DNA of 64,000 bases from Lachnospiraceae bacterium. Its GTDB lineage: Bacteria > Bacillota > Clostridia > Lachnospirales > Lachnospiraceae. Made by a program: the position numbers and the translations under genes. Under the pieces are notes generated by a model. That model had not been told where the DNA came from. It was given only the letters and a program-made list of their open reading frames with translations, and searched no databases. Shown here in pieces: positions 44,338 through 52,003 of the stretch (its first letter is position 1; every line of letters starts with the position of its first letter). The stretch is from contig SVEH01000005.1 of assembly GCA_015057455.1 (NCBI GenBank), positions 1 through 64,000 on the forward strand. Direction: 5' to 3'.

Positions 44338-44928
44338 ATGGCTAAGATTTATGTGTTAATGGGAAAAAGTGCAACAGGTAAAGACACAATTTATAAATTG
44401 TTGTTAGAAAATAATGATTTAAATCTAAAAGAAGTAATAACATATACAACTAGACCTATTCGTGAAAATGAAAAATCAGGAGTAGAATATCATTTTAGTA
44501 CTATTGAGCAGTATGAAGAATATAGAGATAATAATAAAGTTGTAGAAAGTAGATGTTATGATACTATTCATGGGCCATGGTATTATTATATGGTTAATGA
44601 TGGCCAGATAGATTTGCAATCAGATAATAATTATATATTAATTGGAACACTTGAATCTTATGCACAGATAAAACAATATTATGGAAAAGAGATTGTAATA
44701 CCGATATATATAGAAATCGAAGATGGTGAGCGACTTACTAGAGCTCTTGAAAGAGAGAAACAACAAAATGAACCAAAGTATGCTGAGATGTGTCGAAGAT
44801 TTCTAGCGGATGCTTCAGATTTTAGTGAAGATAATCTTTGTAAAAATGAAATCCAAAAAAGATATATAAATAATGATCTAAACAGTTGTGTAGAAGAGAT
44901 TGTAAGAAATATGCATTCAAGAAGGTAA
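44338..44928 (+). CDS. guanylate kinase-like P-loop protein
   Basis: A 196-aa nucleotide kinase fold. The P-loop is GKSATGKDT instead of GPSGAGKGT, and the GMP-binding segment YTTRPIRENEKSGVEYHF closely follows guanylate kinase. The Lys-rich lid is less conserved (ERLTRALEREKQQNEP). In clostridia a gene of this type sits between the decarboxylase and yaaR, where B. subtilis has tmk, so it may not be the housekeeping GMP kinase. The ATG at 44338 is chosen over 44320 because homologues start at this point and GGTG/GGAG lie upstream. Confidence 0.8.
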   Translation: MAKIYVLMGKSATGKDTIYKLLLENNDLNLKEVITYTTRPIRENEKSGVEYHFSTIEQYEEYRDNNKVVESRCYDTIHGPWYYYMVNDGQIDLQSDNNYILIGTLESYAQIKQYYGKEIVIPIYIEIEDGERLTRALEREKQQNEPKYAEMCRRFLADASDFSEDNLCKNEIQKRYINNDLNSCVEEIVRNMHSRR

Positions 44929-44992
44929 TTAATAGTGATAAAAGATAGAAAATTAATGTTATATCTATAAGAAATTTGAAAGACATATAAAG

Positions 44993-45022
44993 TTTACAAA
45001 ATATAACTATTTGTGGTATAAT
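44993..45022 (+). promoter_or_regulatory. promoter of the yaaR-holB-yaaT operon
   Basis: TTTACA (44993-44998), an 18-nt spacer and TATAAT (45017-45022). It is 85 nt before the yaaR start. Confidence 0.7.
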
Positions 45023-45107
45023 CTAGTACTAGTGGCAGTAATCTTATTTAAAATTTGTTAGGGAAGTGTATAGTAGTACATTTTACAACAAAATTAGGAG
45101 GATGCTT

Positions 45108-45548
45108 ATGGATATCAAGGTAAATCAGTTGAACAATCTTAACCAAGTAGAACAAACTACGCAACCAAGAGCTGCGGATGAGAGTTTTAGATTTACTCTA
45201 TTGAGTAATATTGAAGAGGCGGGATTACAAGAACGTCTTAAACTAATGTTTGAGGATATTGTTCAACAAGGAAAGAAAATCGCTAAAAGAACAGATATAA
45301 GTGAGATGAGACAGTATAGACAGCTTATAAAAGATTTTTTAAACGAGGTAGTCAATCGTTCTCACAAGTTTAGCAGAGAGAATTTTCTTGATAGACGTGG
45401 GCGTCATAGAGTATATGGAATTATTAAACTTATTGATAAGAACTTAGATGAATTGGCAGAAGAGTTAATCAAGGAAGAAAAAGATAATATAGCTATACTT
45501 AATAAAATAGATGAGATAAGAGGACTAATACTTGATATATTGACTTAG
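45108..45548 (+). CDS. yaaR: YaaR-family protein (DUF327)
   Basis: A 146-aa cytoplasmic helical protein of unknown biochemical role, conserved next to holB in Firmicutes. Typical features are [20 protein letters not shown], then [22 protein letters not shown]. The ATG at 45108 follows AGGAGG by about six nt. An in-frame GTG at 45066 is not supported. The gene ends 23 nt before holB. Confidence 0.87.
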   Translation: MDIKVNQLNNLNQVEQTTQPRAADESFRFTLLSNIEEAGLQERLKLMFEDIVQQGKKIAKRTDISEMRQYRQLIKDFLNEVVNRSHKFSRENFLDRRGRHRVYGIIKLIDKNLDELAEELIKEEKDNIAILNKIDEIRGLILDILT

Positions 45549-45571
45549 AAAGGTAATAGGTTTGAAGATAA

Positions 45572-46555
45572 ATGTATGATTTAAAGGACATTATTGGACA
45601 TGAGAACATTAAGGAATTTATTCATAACGTTTTAGCTTCAAGAAAGATACCACATGCATTTATTTTTGAAGGAGAAAAAGGCTGTGGCAAGATGCTTACA
45701 GCTAAAACTTTTGCCAAGATTCTTCAATGTACAGAAGATGAGTATGGTGTGTGTGGAAAGTGTAAGTCATGTTTACAGATGGAGAGTAACAATCAACCAG
45801 ATGTTATAGTAGTTAATAAGAGTAAGAAGAATTATACAATAGATGATATTAGAAAAGGTTTAACTTCTGATGTGCAGATTAAACCATATGCAGGACCGTA
45901 TAAGATATATATTATACCAGAGGCCCATTTGCTTAGAGAAGATTCTCAGAATGCAATATTAAAAACAATAGAAGAGCCACCTGAGTATGCAATAATTATG
46001 CTTTTGACAGAGAATGCAGAGTCATTACTTGCAACTATACGATCTCGTTGTGTAACTCTTAAGTTTAACATGGTTGATATGATAAAGATAAAGAAATATC
46101 TTATGGAGCATTATAATATACCAGAATATCAAGCACAGACTAGTGCAGTATTTGCAGATGGTAACATAGGTAAAGCAATACGATATGCAGAGAATGAAGA
46201 TTTTATAGACATTCGTAATGAAGTGGTAGGTATGCTAAAGTCTATTAATAATATGAGTGAATATGAATTAATGACTTATTCTAAGCGTATAGCAGAGAAT
46301 AAAGATAATATATTAGAGTATATTGATTTAATGCAACTATGGATGAGAGATATATTGGTATATAAGTCTACGAATAATGATAATATGATTATTTTTAGAG
46401 AAGAGACAGAATATATAAGAGAGTTATCTCGTTTATATAGTTATGATCAGATAGATAGGATATTTAGTGGAATACAAGAGTTAAAGACAAGTATAAAATT
46501 AAACGTAAATATTGAATTAATACTAGAATTAATGCTTGCAAAGTTTGCTATATAG
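45572..46555 (+). CDS. holB: DNA polymerase III delta' subunit
   Basis: A clamp-loader ATPase-like subunit (327 aa) that helps load the beta sliding clamp at replication forks. The Walker A region is GEKGCGKMLTAK, followed by four cysteines of a zinc module (CTEDEYGVCGKCKSC). IPEAHLLREDSQNAILKTIEEPP and the SRC motif (IRSRCVTLKF) are clear. Only a weak ribosome site precedes the ATG, so translation may depend on the upstream yaaR gene. Confidence 0.95.
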   Translation: MYDLKDIIGHENIKEFIHNVLASRKIPHAFIFEGEKGCGKMLTAKTFAKILQCTEDEYGVCGKCKSCLQMESNNQPDVIVVNKSKKNYTIDDIRKGLTSDVQIKPYAGPYKIYIIPEAHLLREDSQNAILKTIEEPPEYAIIMLLTENAESLLATIRSRCVTLKFNMVDMIKIKKYLMEHYNIPEYQAQTSAVFADGNIGKAIRYAENEDFIDIRNEVVGMLKSINNMSEYELMTYSKRIAENKDNILEYIDLMQLWMRDILVYKSTNNDNMIIFREETEYIRELSRLYSYDQIDRIFSGIQELKTSIKLNVNIELILELMLAKFAI

Positions 46556-46602
46556 ATTAATTCGTAATATAGACATAAGTTAGAAAGTATAGAGGTAGAA
46601 AA

Positions 46603-47508
46603 ATGGTAACAGTAATTGGAGTAAGGTTTAGAAGAGCGGGAAAGATATATTATTTCTCACCTAATGGATTTGACATAAAACTTGGAGATAATGTTATTGT
46701 AGAAACGGCTCGTGGAGTTGAGTACGGTAACGTTGTTGTTGCATCAAAGGAGATTCCAGAGGAAGAGATTGTTGCACCATTAAAAGAAGTTATAAGAGTT
46801 GCAACATCAGAAGATGATGAGATAGAGAAGAAGAATAAGGAAAAAGAAAAAGAAGCATTTAATATATGTTTAGAGAAGATTAGAAAACATGGCTTAGAGA
46901 TGAAGCTGATTGATTGTGAATACACATTTGATAATAATAAAGTGCTATTTTACTTTACAGCAGAAGGAAGAATTGACTTTAGAGAGTTAGTTAAGGATTT
47001 AGCTTCAGTATTCAGAACAAGAATAGAATTAAGACAAATTGGTGTGAGAGATGAGACTAAGATATTAGGTGGAATAGGTTCATGTGGAAGACCTTTGTGC
47101 TGTAACACTTATCTTACTGAGTTTATTCCAGTATCTATAAAGATGGCTAAAGAACAGAACCTTTCATTGAATCCAACTAAGATATCTGGTGTATGTGGAA
47201 GATTAATGTGTTGTTTAAAGAATGAAGAAGAAGTTTATGAAGAGATTAATGCTAAACTTCCTGAGATTGGAGATACAGTAACAACTGTTGATGGATTAAA
47301 GGGAGAAGTTCATAGTATAAGTGTTCTTAAACAAATGATTAGAGTAATCGTAGAACTTGAGAATGATGAAAAAGAAGCAAGAGATTATCCAGTAGAAGAT
47401 TTAACATTTAAGCTTCGTAAGAGAAAAGAAAGAGTGGCAATGGATGATGAATTGCGTGCATTAGAGGCTCTTGAAAAGGGAGAGAATACTTCAAAATTAA
47501 ATGACTAA
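46603..47508 (+). CDS. ricT: YaaT (RicT), PSP1-domain protein
   Basis: In B. subtilis this is part of the YlbF-YmcA-YaaT (RicAFT) complex, which carries iron-sulfur clusters and affects RNase Y-dependent mRNA processing and sporulation/biofilm control. The 301-aa product has the PSP1 domain with two paired-cysteine motifs, GSCGRPLCC and GVCGRLMCC, and GIGSCGRP before them. Its C-terminus is charged. It follows holB by 47 nt in the conserved order. A GC-rich hairpin without a T-run lies after the stop. Confidence 0.94.
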   Translation: MVTVIGVRFRRAGKIYYFSPNGFDIKLGDNVIVETARGVEYGNVVVASKEIPEEEIVAPLKEVIRVATSEDDEIEKKNKEKEKEAFNICLEKIRKHGLEMKLIDCEYTFDNNKVLFYFTAEGRIDFRELVKDLASVFRTRIELRQIGVRDETKILGGIGSCGRPLCCNTYLTEFIPVSIKMAKEQNLSLNPTKISGVCGRLMCCLKNEEEVYEEINAKLPEIGDTVTTVDGLKGEVHSISVLKQMIRVIVELENDEKEARDYPVEDLTFKLRKRKERVAMDDELRALEALEKGENTSKLND

Positions 47509-47517
47509 TGATTATTG

Positions 47518-47542
47518 CGCCGAGAGTTTATTATTCTCGGCG
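47518..47542 (+). other. GC-rich hairpin after yaaT
   Basis: CGCCGAGA (47518-47525) pairs with TCTCGGCG (47535-47542). No T-run follows, so it is more likely an mRNA-stabilising or pausing element within the operon than a terminator. Confidence 0.6.
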
Positions 47543-47639
47543 TATGTTATGTAAGCTAAAGTGGTTTGTCATCTTTGTTCAAAGGGGTACGTAGCTTTTA
47601 ATTAATAAAATAAGAAAAAGTGGAGGCATAATATACATA

Positions 47640-48371
47640 ATGGAATTGAAACCTGATGAAAGAATAGATAATTTAGATAGATGTGGATATAGAATAATTC
47701 AAAATACTAAGAAGTTTTGTTTTGGGATAGATGCTGTATTATTATCAGATTTTGCTAAGGCTAGTAAGGGTGATAAAGTTGTTGATTTAGGAACAGGTAC
47801 AGGAATCTTGCCTATTCTTATGGAAGCAAAGACAGAAGCGGAAAGTTTTGTTGCCATAGACATTCAACCTGAAAGCGTTGAAATGGCTAATAGAAGTGTA
47901 TTGATGAACAATCAACAACATAAGATAAGAATTGTAGAAGGGGATATAAAAACAGCATCTACAGACCTTGGAGTTGGAATATATGATGTAGTAACATCTA
48001 ATCCACCATATATGAACAATTGTCATGGACTGGTTAATCCCAATGAGGCGAAGGCAATTGCAAGGCATGAATTAAAATGCTCATTGGAAGATGTAGTTAG
48101 AGAGTCATCTAAACTATTGAAAGTTGGAGGCAAATTATATATGGTCCATAGACCTTTCAGGTTAATTGAGATTATAAATATGTGTGTTAAATATAAACTT
48201 GAACCAAAAAGGATGAGATTTGTACATCCTTATGTAGATAAAGAACCTAATATGGTTTTGATTGAGGCTGTAAAAGGTGGCAAATCTATGGTTAAAATAG
48301 AAAAACCACTAGTTGTATATAAAGATGTGAATGTATACACAGATGAGATACATGATATATACGGATTTTAG
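47640..48371 (+). CDS. tRNA1(Val) (adenine37-N6)-methyltransferase-family protein
   Basis: A 243-aa SAM-dependent methyltransferase, YabB-like in B. subtilis gene order. The SAM motif is VVDLGTGTGILPIL, the acidic loop FVAIDIQPE, and the adenine-N6 motif TSNPPYMN. By family it methylates A37 of tRNA-Val. GGAGG lies 13 nt before the ATG, a long spacing. rsmI follows at 92 nt. Confidence 0.9.
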   Translation: MELKPDERIDNLDRCGYRIIQNTKKFCFGIDAVLLSDFAKASKGDKVVDLGTGTGILPILMEAKTEAESFVAIDIQPESVEMANRSVLMNNQQHKIRIVEGDIKTASTDLGVGIYDVVTSNPPYMNNCHGLVNPNEAKAIARHELKCSLEDVVRESSKLLKVGGKLYMVHRPFRLIEIINMCVKYKLEPKRMRFVHPYVDKEPNMVLIEAVKGGKSMVKIEKPLVVYKDVNVYTDEIHDIYGF

Positions 48372-48463
48372 GTTATAATTAATGCATTATGTTTGAATTA
48401 GTAGATTAAGTAGTTTAGAGAATAGAGTATTTAATATAACTATTTAGAAATGGAGAAATATAA

Positions 48464-49315
48464 ATGGAACAGGGAAAATTATATTTGTGTGCTACACCTA
48501 TAGGTAACTTAGAAGATATAACATATAGAGTAGTAAGAATTCTAGGAGAGGTAGATTTAATAGCAGCAGAAGATACAAGACACAGTATAAAACTATTGAA
48601 TCATTTTAATATAAAGACACCAATGACAAGCTACCATGAATTTAATAAAATTGAGAAGGCAAAAGTGTTGGTAGACAAAATGTTGAATGGAGTTAATATT
48701 GCTTTGGTAACAGATGCAGGAACTCCAGGTATATCAGACCCAGGAGAAGAATTAGTTAGACAAGCGGCAGCAGCAGGGATAGAAGTTACATCGTTACCAG
48801 GAGCAGTAGCCTGTGTAACAGCATTAACAATTTCAGGATTGTCTACTAGAAGATTTGCATTTGAAGCATTCCTTCCTACGGATAAGAAGGATAGAGTAAG
48901 AATATTAGAGAGTCTGGTAGATGAGACGAGAACCATTGTAATGTATGAAGCGCCACATAGATTAAAGAAAACTTTAACTTTATTAGAAGAATATCTAGGT
49001 GATAGAAATATTGCTATCTGCAAGGAGCTGACTAAATTACACGAGAATGCATTTAGAACTACAATTAGCAAAGCAATAGCTCATTATGATAAGAATGAGC
49101 CTAAGGGTGAATTTGTTCTTGTGATAGAGGGCAAGTCATTTAGTGAAATAGAGAGTGAGAATAAAGCAAAACTAGAGGAAATATCTATATATGAGCATTA
49201 TCAACAATATATTGCTAAAGGTTTAGATAGTAAAGAGGCTATGAAAGTGGTAGCTAAGGAGAGAGGAATCTCTAAAAGAGATGTATATGCAGAAGTACTA
49301 GAGAATAAAGAATAG
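48464..49315 (+). CDS. rsmI: 16S rRNA (cytidine1402-2'-O)-methyltransferase
   Basis: Methylates the ribose of C1402 in the decoding centre of 16S rRNA, using SAM (283 aa). The tetrapyrrole-methylase fold signatures LYLCATPIGNLEDIT and ALVTDAGTPGISDPG are intact, as is the C-terminal helical domain ending in SKRDVYAEVLENKE. The last ~36 nt of the coding sequence are imperfectly repeated downstream at 49372-49413. It ends the conserved run that starts at 42.6 kb. Confidence 0.96.
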   Translation: MEQGKLYLCATPIGNLEDITYRVVRILGEVDLIAAEDTRHSIKLLNHFNIKTPMTSYHEFNKIEKAKVLVDKMLNGVNIALVTDAGTPGISDPGEELVRQAAAAGIEVTSLPGAVACVTALTISGLSTRRFAFEAFLPTDKKDRVRILESLVDETRTIVMYEAPHRLKKTLTLLEEYLGDRNIAICKELTKLHENAFRTTISKAIAHYDKNEPKGEFVLVIEGKSFSEIESENKAKLEEISIYEHYQQYIAKGLDSKEAMKVVAKERGISKRDVYAEVLENKE

Positions 49316-49371
49316 CAATAAAAATAAAAGGATATATGTGCCACTGTGTTAATAAATAAAGAATAAACAAT

Positions 49372-49413
49372 AAAAAAGATGTGTACGCAGAAGTATTAAT
49401 AAATAATAAAAAA
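49372..49413 (+). repeat. decayed duplicate of the rsmI 3' end
   Basis: AGATGTGTACGCAGAAGTATT matches AGATGTATATGCAGAAGTACT of rsmI (49279-49299) at most positions, and would encode K-D-V-Y-A-E-V-L again. The copy is about 98 nt downstream of the original and out of any gene, next to the terminator. Confidence 0.75.
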
Positions 49414-49459
49414 ATGATTGATTGCTAGTTAGTTTCGACTAGAAATCAATCATTTTTTT
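49408..49459. terminator. bidirectional terminator between rsmI and the AbrB-type gene
   Basis: AAAAAAATGATTGATT pairs with AATCAATCATTTTTTT. An inner CTAGT/ACTAG stem and T/A-runs on both sides serve both directions. Confidence 0.9.
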
Positions 49460-49526
49460 GGGGGTATAGTAATTAATTTTAAGGGGAAATATGAAATAGT
49501 GCTTTTATTAAAGCTAAAATTCATTA

Positions 49527-49784
49527 TTATTCGATAAGTCCTGCCATTTTTGCTAGCTCTACGATTGTATCTTTTGATACTCTCTTGCCGCAGTACTCAT
49601 ATAAATCAGTTTTTCCACCATCGAAAATATCTGAAGGCTCATATTTTTGAAGTATAATCTTATCATCTTCAACAAAAATCTCCAATGGATCTCTTTCGCC
49701 TACTCCTAAATTTCTCCTTAGCTCAATTGGAAGTGTAATACGTCCAAGTTCATCAAGCTTTCTTACAATACCTGTGTTTTTCAT
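49527..49784 (-). CDS. AbrB/SpoVT-type DNA-binding regulator
   Basis: An 85-aa swapped-hairpin (AbrB-fold) transition-state regulator. VRKLDELGRITLPIELRRNLGV is the classic DNA-binding N-terminus, and DPLEIFVEDDKIILQKYEP completes the fold. It binds DNA as a dimer or tetramer and usually represses post-exponential genes. AAAGGAG lies before the ATG. It has the same position relative to rsmI as in B. subtilis, but on the opposite strand. A Spo0A-box-like sequence lies ~205 nt upstream. Confidence 0.93.
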   Translation of the reverse strand: MKNTGIVRKLDELGRITLPIELRRNLGVGERDPLEIFVEDDKIILQKYEPSDIFDGGKTDLYEYCGKRVSKDTIVELAKMAGLIE

Positions 49785-50340
49785 AAAACTGCTCCTTTCA
49801 AAAATTAAAAATACCTAAGCTTATGTACATTAACAAGAATTAATGTAATATTTGAATTAATAACAGAAAATTATTGGTTAAGATTGTCAAATAATTCTCT
49901 TGTTTGTAATATAATAACATGAAAAGTATATTTTAGTAAATTCACATAATTAACATTAACTAGGACAAATTTAACATGGTCGATTTTTTTTCGACAAAAA
50001 TGAGAGAAATTTACAATTTTGGAAATAATAATGGGGTAATTTCTAAAAATTTTCTAAAAAAGGTAAAATATGGATAATATCCCTTGAATTTGTTAGGGAA
50101 AATGTAAATATCTTAAAATACAAGGAAAAATATGTCAGAGAATAATTTCTATAATAATACAAATATCAACAATTGTTAATTTTTATAAAATCCATACAAA
50201 AATTTAAGTTTAATATTGTGCTAATTTTCTCCCAAAACATTAACTATTATTTCTAAATTTTACTATATTTATTAGTAAAAGTAATAAAAAGTACCATGTG
50301 AAAATAGTATTAGTATATAGGAATGGAAGAAGGTGTGACC
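49785..50340. other. 556-nt AT-rich divergent region between AbrB-type gene and spmA
   Basis: No gene seen. It contains an inverted GTCGA/TCGAC pair at 49979-49995 whose right arm extends to a Spo0A-box-like sequence on the minus strand (49988-49998). A possible promoter (TTGTCA near 49888, TATAAT near 49914) is weak. The region must hold control signals for both divergent genes. Confidence 0.55.
49988..49998 (-). promoter_or_regulatory. possible Spo0A box
   Basis: Read on the minus strand the bases are TTTGTCGAAAA, matching the 0A-box consensus TTTGTCRAA. In B. subtilis Spo0A represses abrB through such boxes. Here the site is ~205 nt from the AbrB start and ~345 nt from spmA. Confidence 0.5.
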
Positions 50341-50925
50341 ATGATTAATTATTTATGGGGAATAATGATTATAAGTGGCATGGGGTATGCTATTTTAACA
50401 GGTCATGGAAAAGAAGTGGGAATAGCAGCAATAGATTCATCTAAAGAAGCTATTGAATTATGTATTGCTATGTTAGGGGTAATGGGATTGTGGATGGGGC
50501 TTATGCAGATTGCTATTAAATCAGGAATAATGAAGAAATTAACACAGGGATTAAATCCAGTAATTAAAATGCTATTTCCTACACTTCCGGCAGATAGTAA
50601 CGCAAGAGAATATATAACATCTAATTTTGTGGCGAATATATTAGGGTTAGGATGGGCAGCAACTCCAGTTGGATTGAAAGCTATGAAAGAGTTAAAAGGT
50701 CTAAATAATGATTCAGAAGAAGCGTCTATAGATATGTGCACATTTTTGATTATAAACATATCATCATTACAATTAATACCAATAAACGTAATTACATATA
50801 GAAGTCAGTATGGTTCGGCAAATCCGTCATCAATAATAGGATATGCAATTATTGCTACGGCGGTTTCAACATTGGCAGGGGTGTTGTTTTCCACAATTGC
50901 AAGAAAAATTAGTAGCAAAGAATGA
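50341..50925 (+). CDS. spmA: spore maturation protein A
   Basis: A 194-aa membrane protein of the nucleoside-recognition (Gate) family. With SpmB it is needed for spore core dehydration in bacilli and clostridia. It has about five hydrophobic helices. SKEAIELCIAMLGVMGLWMGLM and SNFVANILGLGWAATPVGLKAM are typical SpmA segments. The ATG at 50341 (GAAGGTG six nt upstream) is preferred over an ATG at 50323 that overlaps this site. spmB follows after 299 nt, an unusually long gap for this pair. Confidence 0.92.
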   Translation: MINYLWGIMIISGMGYAILTGHGKEVGIAAIDSSKEAIELCIAMLGVMGLWMGLMQIAIKSGIMKKLTQGLNPVIKMLFPTLPADSNAREYITSNFVANILGLGWAATPVGLKAMKELKGLNNDSEEASIDMCTFLIINISSLQLIPINVITYRSQYGSANPSSIIGYAIIATAVSTLAGVLFSTIARKISSKE

Positions 50926-50927
50926 AG

Positions 50928-50956
50928 TCTTTGTGCACCAAATTCGTTTTGCGAAG
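50928..50956 (-). repeat. dispersed 3'-end repeat, copy C
   Basis: On the minus strand it reads CTTCGCAAAACGAATTTGG then TGCACAAAGA, matching copy A (761-790) at about 25 of 30 positions. It starts three nt after the spmA stop codon and is followed by a short A-run, as copy A is preceded by a T-run. Confidence 0.7.
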
Positions 50957-51224
50957 AAAAAAATAAGGTTTTAAACAGTATAGAGAGTGTATTTTGCACA
51001 ATAGAATATATGTGAAATTGTTCAATATATCCAATAAGAATGTGTGTGAAGGGCATATGTATTAATTTTATAAGATACATAACAAGAAAAATTAGTGTAA
51101 AACAGGACGGATATATAATAAAATTTGTGAGATATTCAAATAATCAAAAAAAAATCAGTGAAAAAAAGTTAGTGTAAGTAAAAATATAAAGAATAATTTT
51201 GAACAAAAAATGAGGATTGATGAT

Positions 51225-51749
51225 ATGAATAATGTTTTAATGTATTTATCTGATTATGCCATACCTATTGTAATATTTTATATTGTTTTAGTAGGCATAC
51301 AAAGTAAGTGTTTAATATTTGAGGAATTTTTAACAGGAGCAAAAGATGGATTAGGTATAGTTATAGAATTGATGCCTACATTAATTGGATTAATGGTAGG
51401 TATTGGAGTTATGAGAGCATCTGGAGTTTTTGAGGTAATGGTAGGGTTAATGAAACCTATTACTGATATGTTAAAATTTCCATCAGAATTATTACCGTTG
51501 GCAATAGTAAAGATGTTTTCATCATCGGCAGCATCTAGTTTATTAATAGATATATATAAGGAGTTTGGAGCAGATTCTTATTTGGGAAGATTAGCATCTG
51601 TAATGATGAGTGCGTCAGAAACGGTTTTTTACACATTAGCTGTATATACTACAGCTGGTGGGATTAAGAAAACAAGGTATATTGTACCAGGAGGTTTGTT
51701 TGCAACAATTGTAGGAATTATTTGTGCAGTTGTGTTATTAAATGTCTAA
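51225..51749 (+). CDS. spmB: spore maturation protein B
   Basis: A 174-aa membrane protein, the SpmB partner of SpmA, also of the Gate family. AKDGLGIVIELMPTLIGLMVGIGVMRASG and FSSSAASSLLIDIYKEFGADSYLG are characteristic. The ATG at 51225 is chosen because TGAGGA lies nine nt upstream; the ATG at 51210 overlaps this site and lacks one of its own. The gene is separated from spmA by a repeat-containing 299-nt AT-rich spacer. Confidence 0.92.
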   Translation: MNNVLMYLSDYAIPIVIFYIVLVGIQSKCLIFEEFLTGAKDGLGIVIELMPTLIGLMVGIGVMRASGVFEVMVGLMKPITDMLKFPSELLPLAIVKMFSSSAASSLLIDIYKEFGADSYLGRLASVMMSASETVFYTLAVYTTAGGIKKTRYIVPGGLFATIVGIICAVVLLNV

Positions 51750-51956
51750 ATATTTTATTTGTCTAACAAAGAATACGGATGGAATTTAAAGTGGGAATAA
51801 ATGTATAAATATGTAAAAAAAGTGAAAATAATAAAAGCGAGATAAAATGTTAATCGGCGCTTAAAAATAGAAGTTTAATTGGCATAATGCACCAAAAAAA
51901 GTATTAAAATTTGGTGAATAATTATTAAAAAAACGCTAGGAAAAATGTATTTTCTA

Positions 51957-51965
51957 TGTTATAAT
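51957..51965 (+). promoter_or_regulatory. extended -10 promoter of pullulanase 1
   Basis: TGTTATAAT (51957-51965) lies 39 nt upstream of the start codon, with no clear -35 box. Confidence 0.6.
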
Positions 51966-52003
51966 TTGTTGTGATTTAATAGATGACGAAGGAGGATAAA
52001 CTG

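Noticed and set aside
48631-49071. 146-aa minus-strand open frame in rsmI
   Set aside because: Antisense to the catalytic part of RsmI with no independent support.
50403-50759. 118-aa minus-strand open frame in spmA
   Set aside because: Antisense shadow of conserved SpmA segments.
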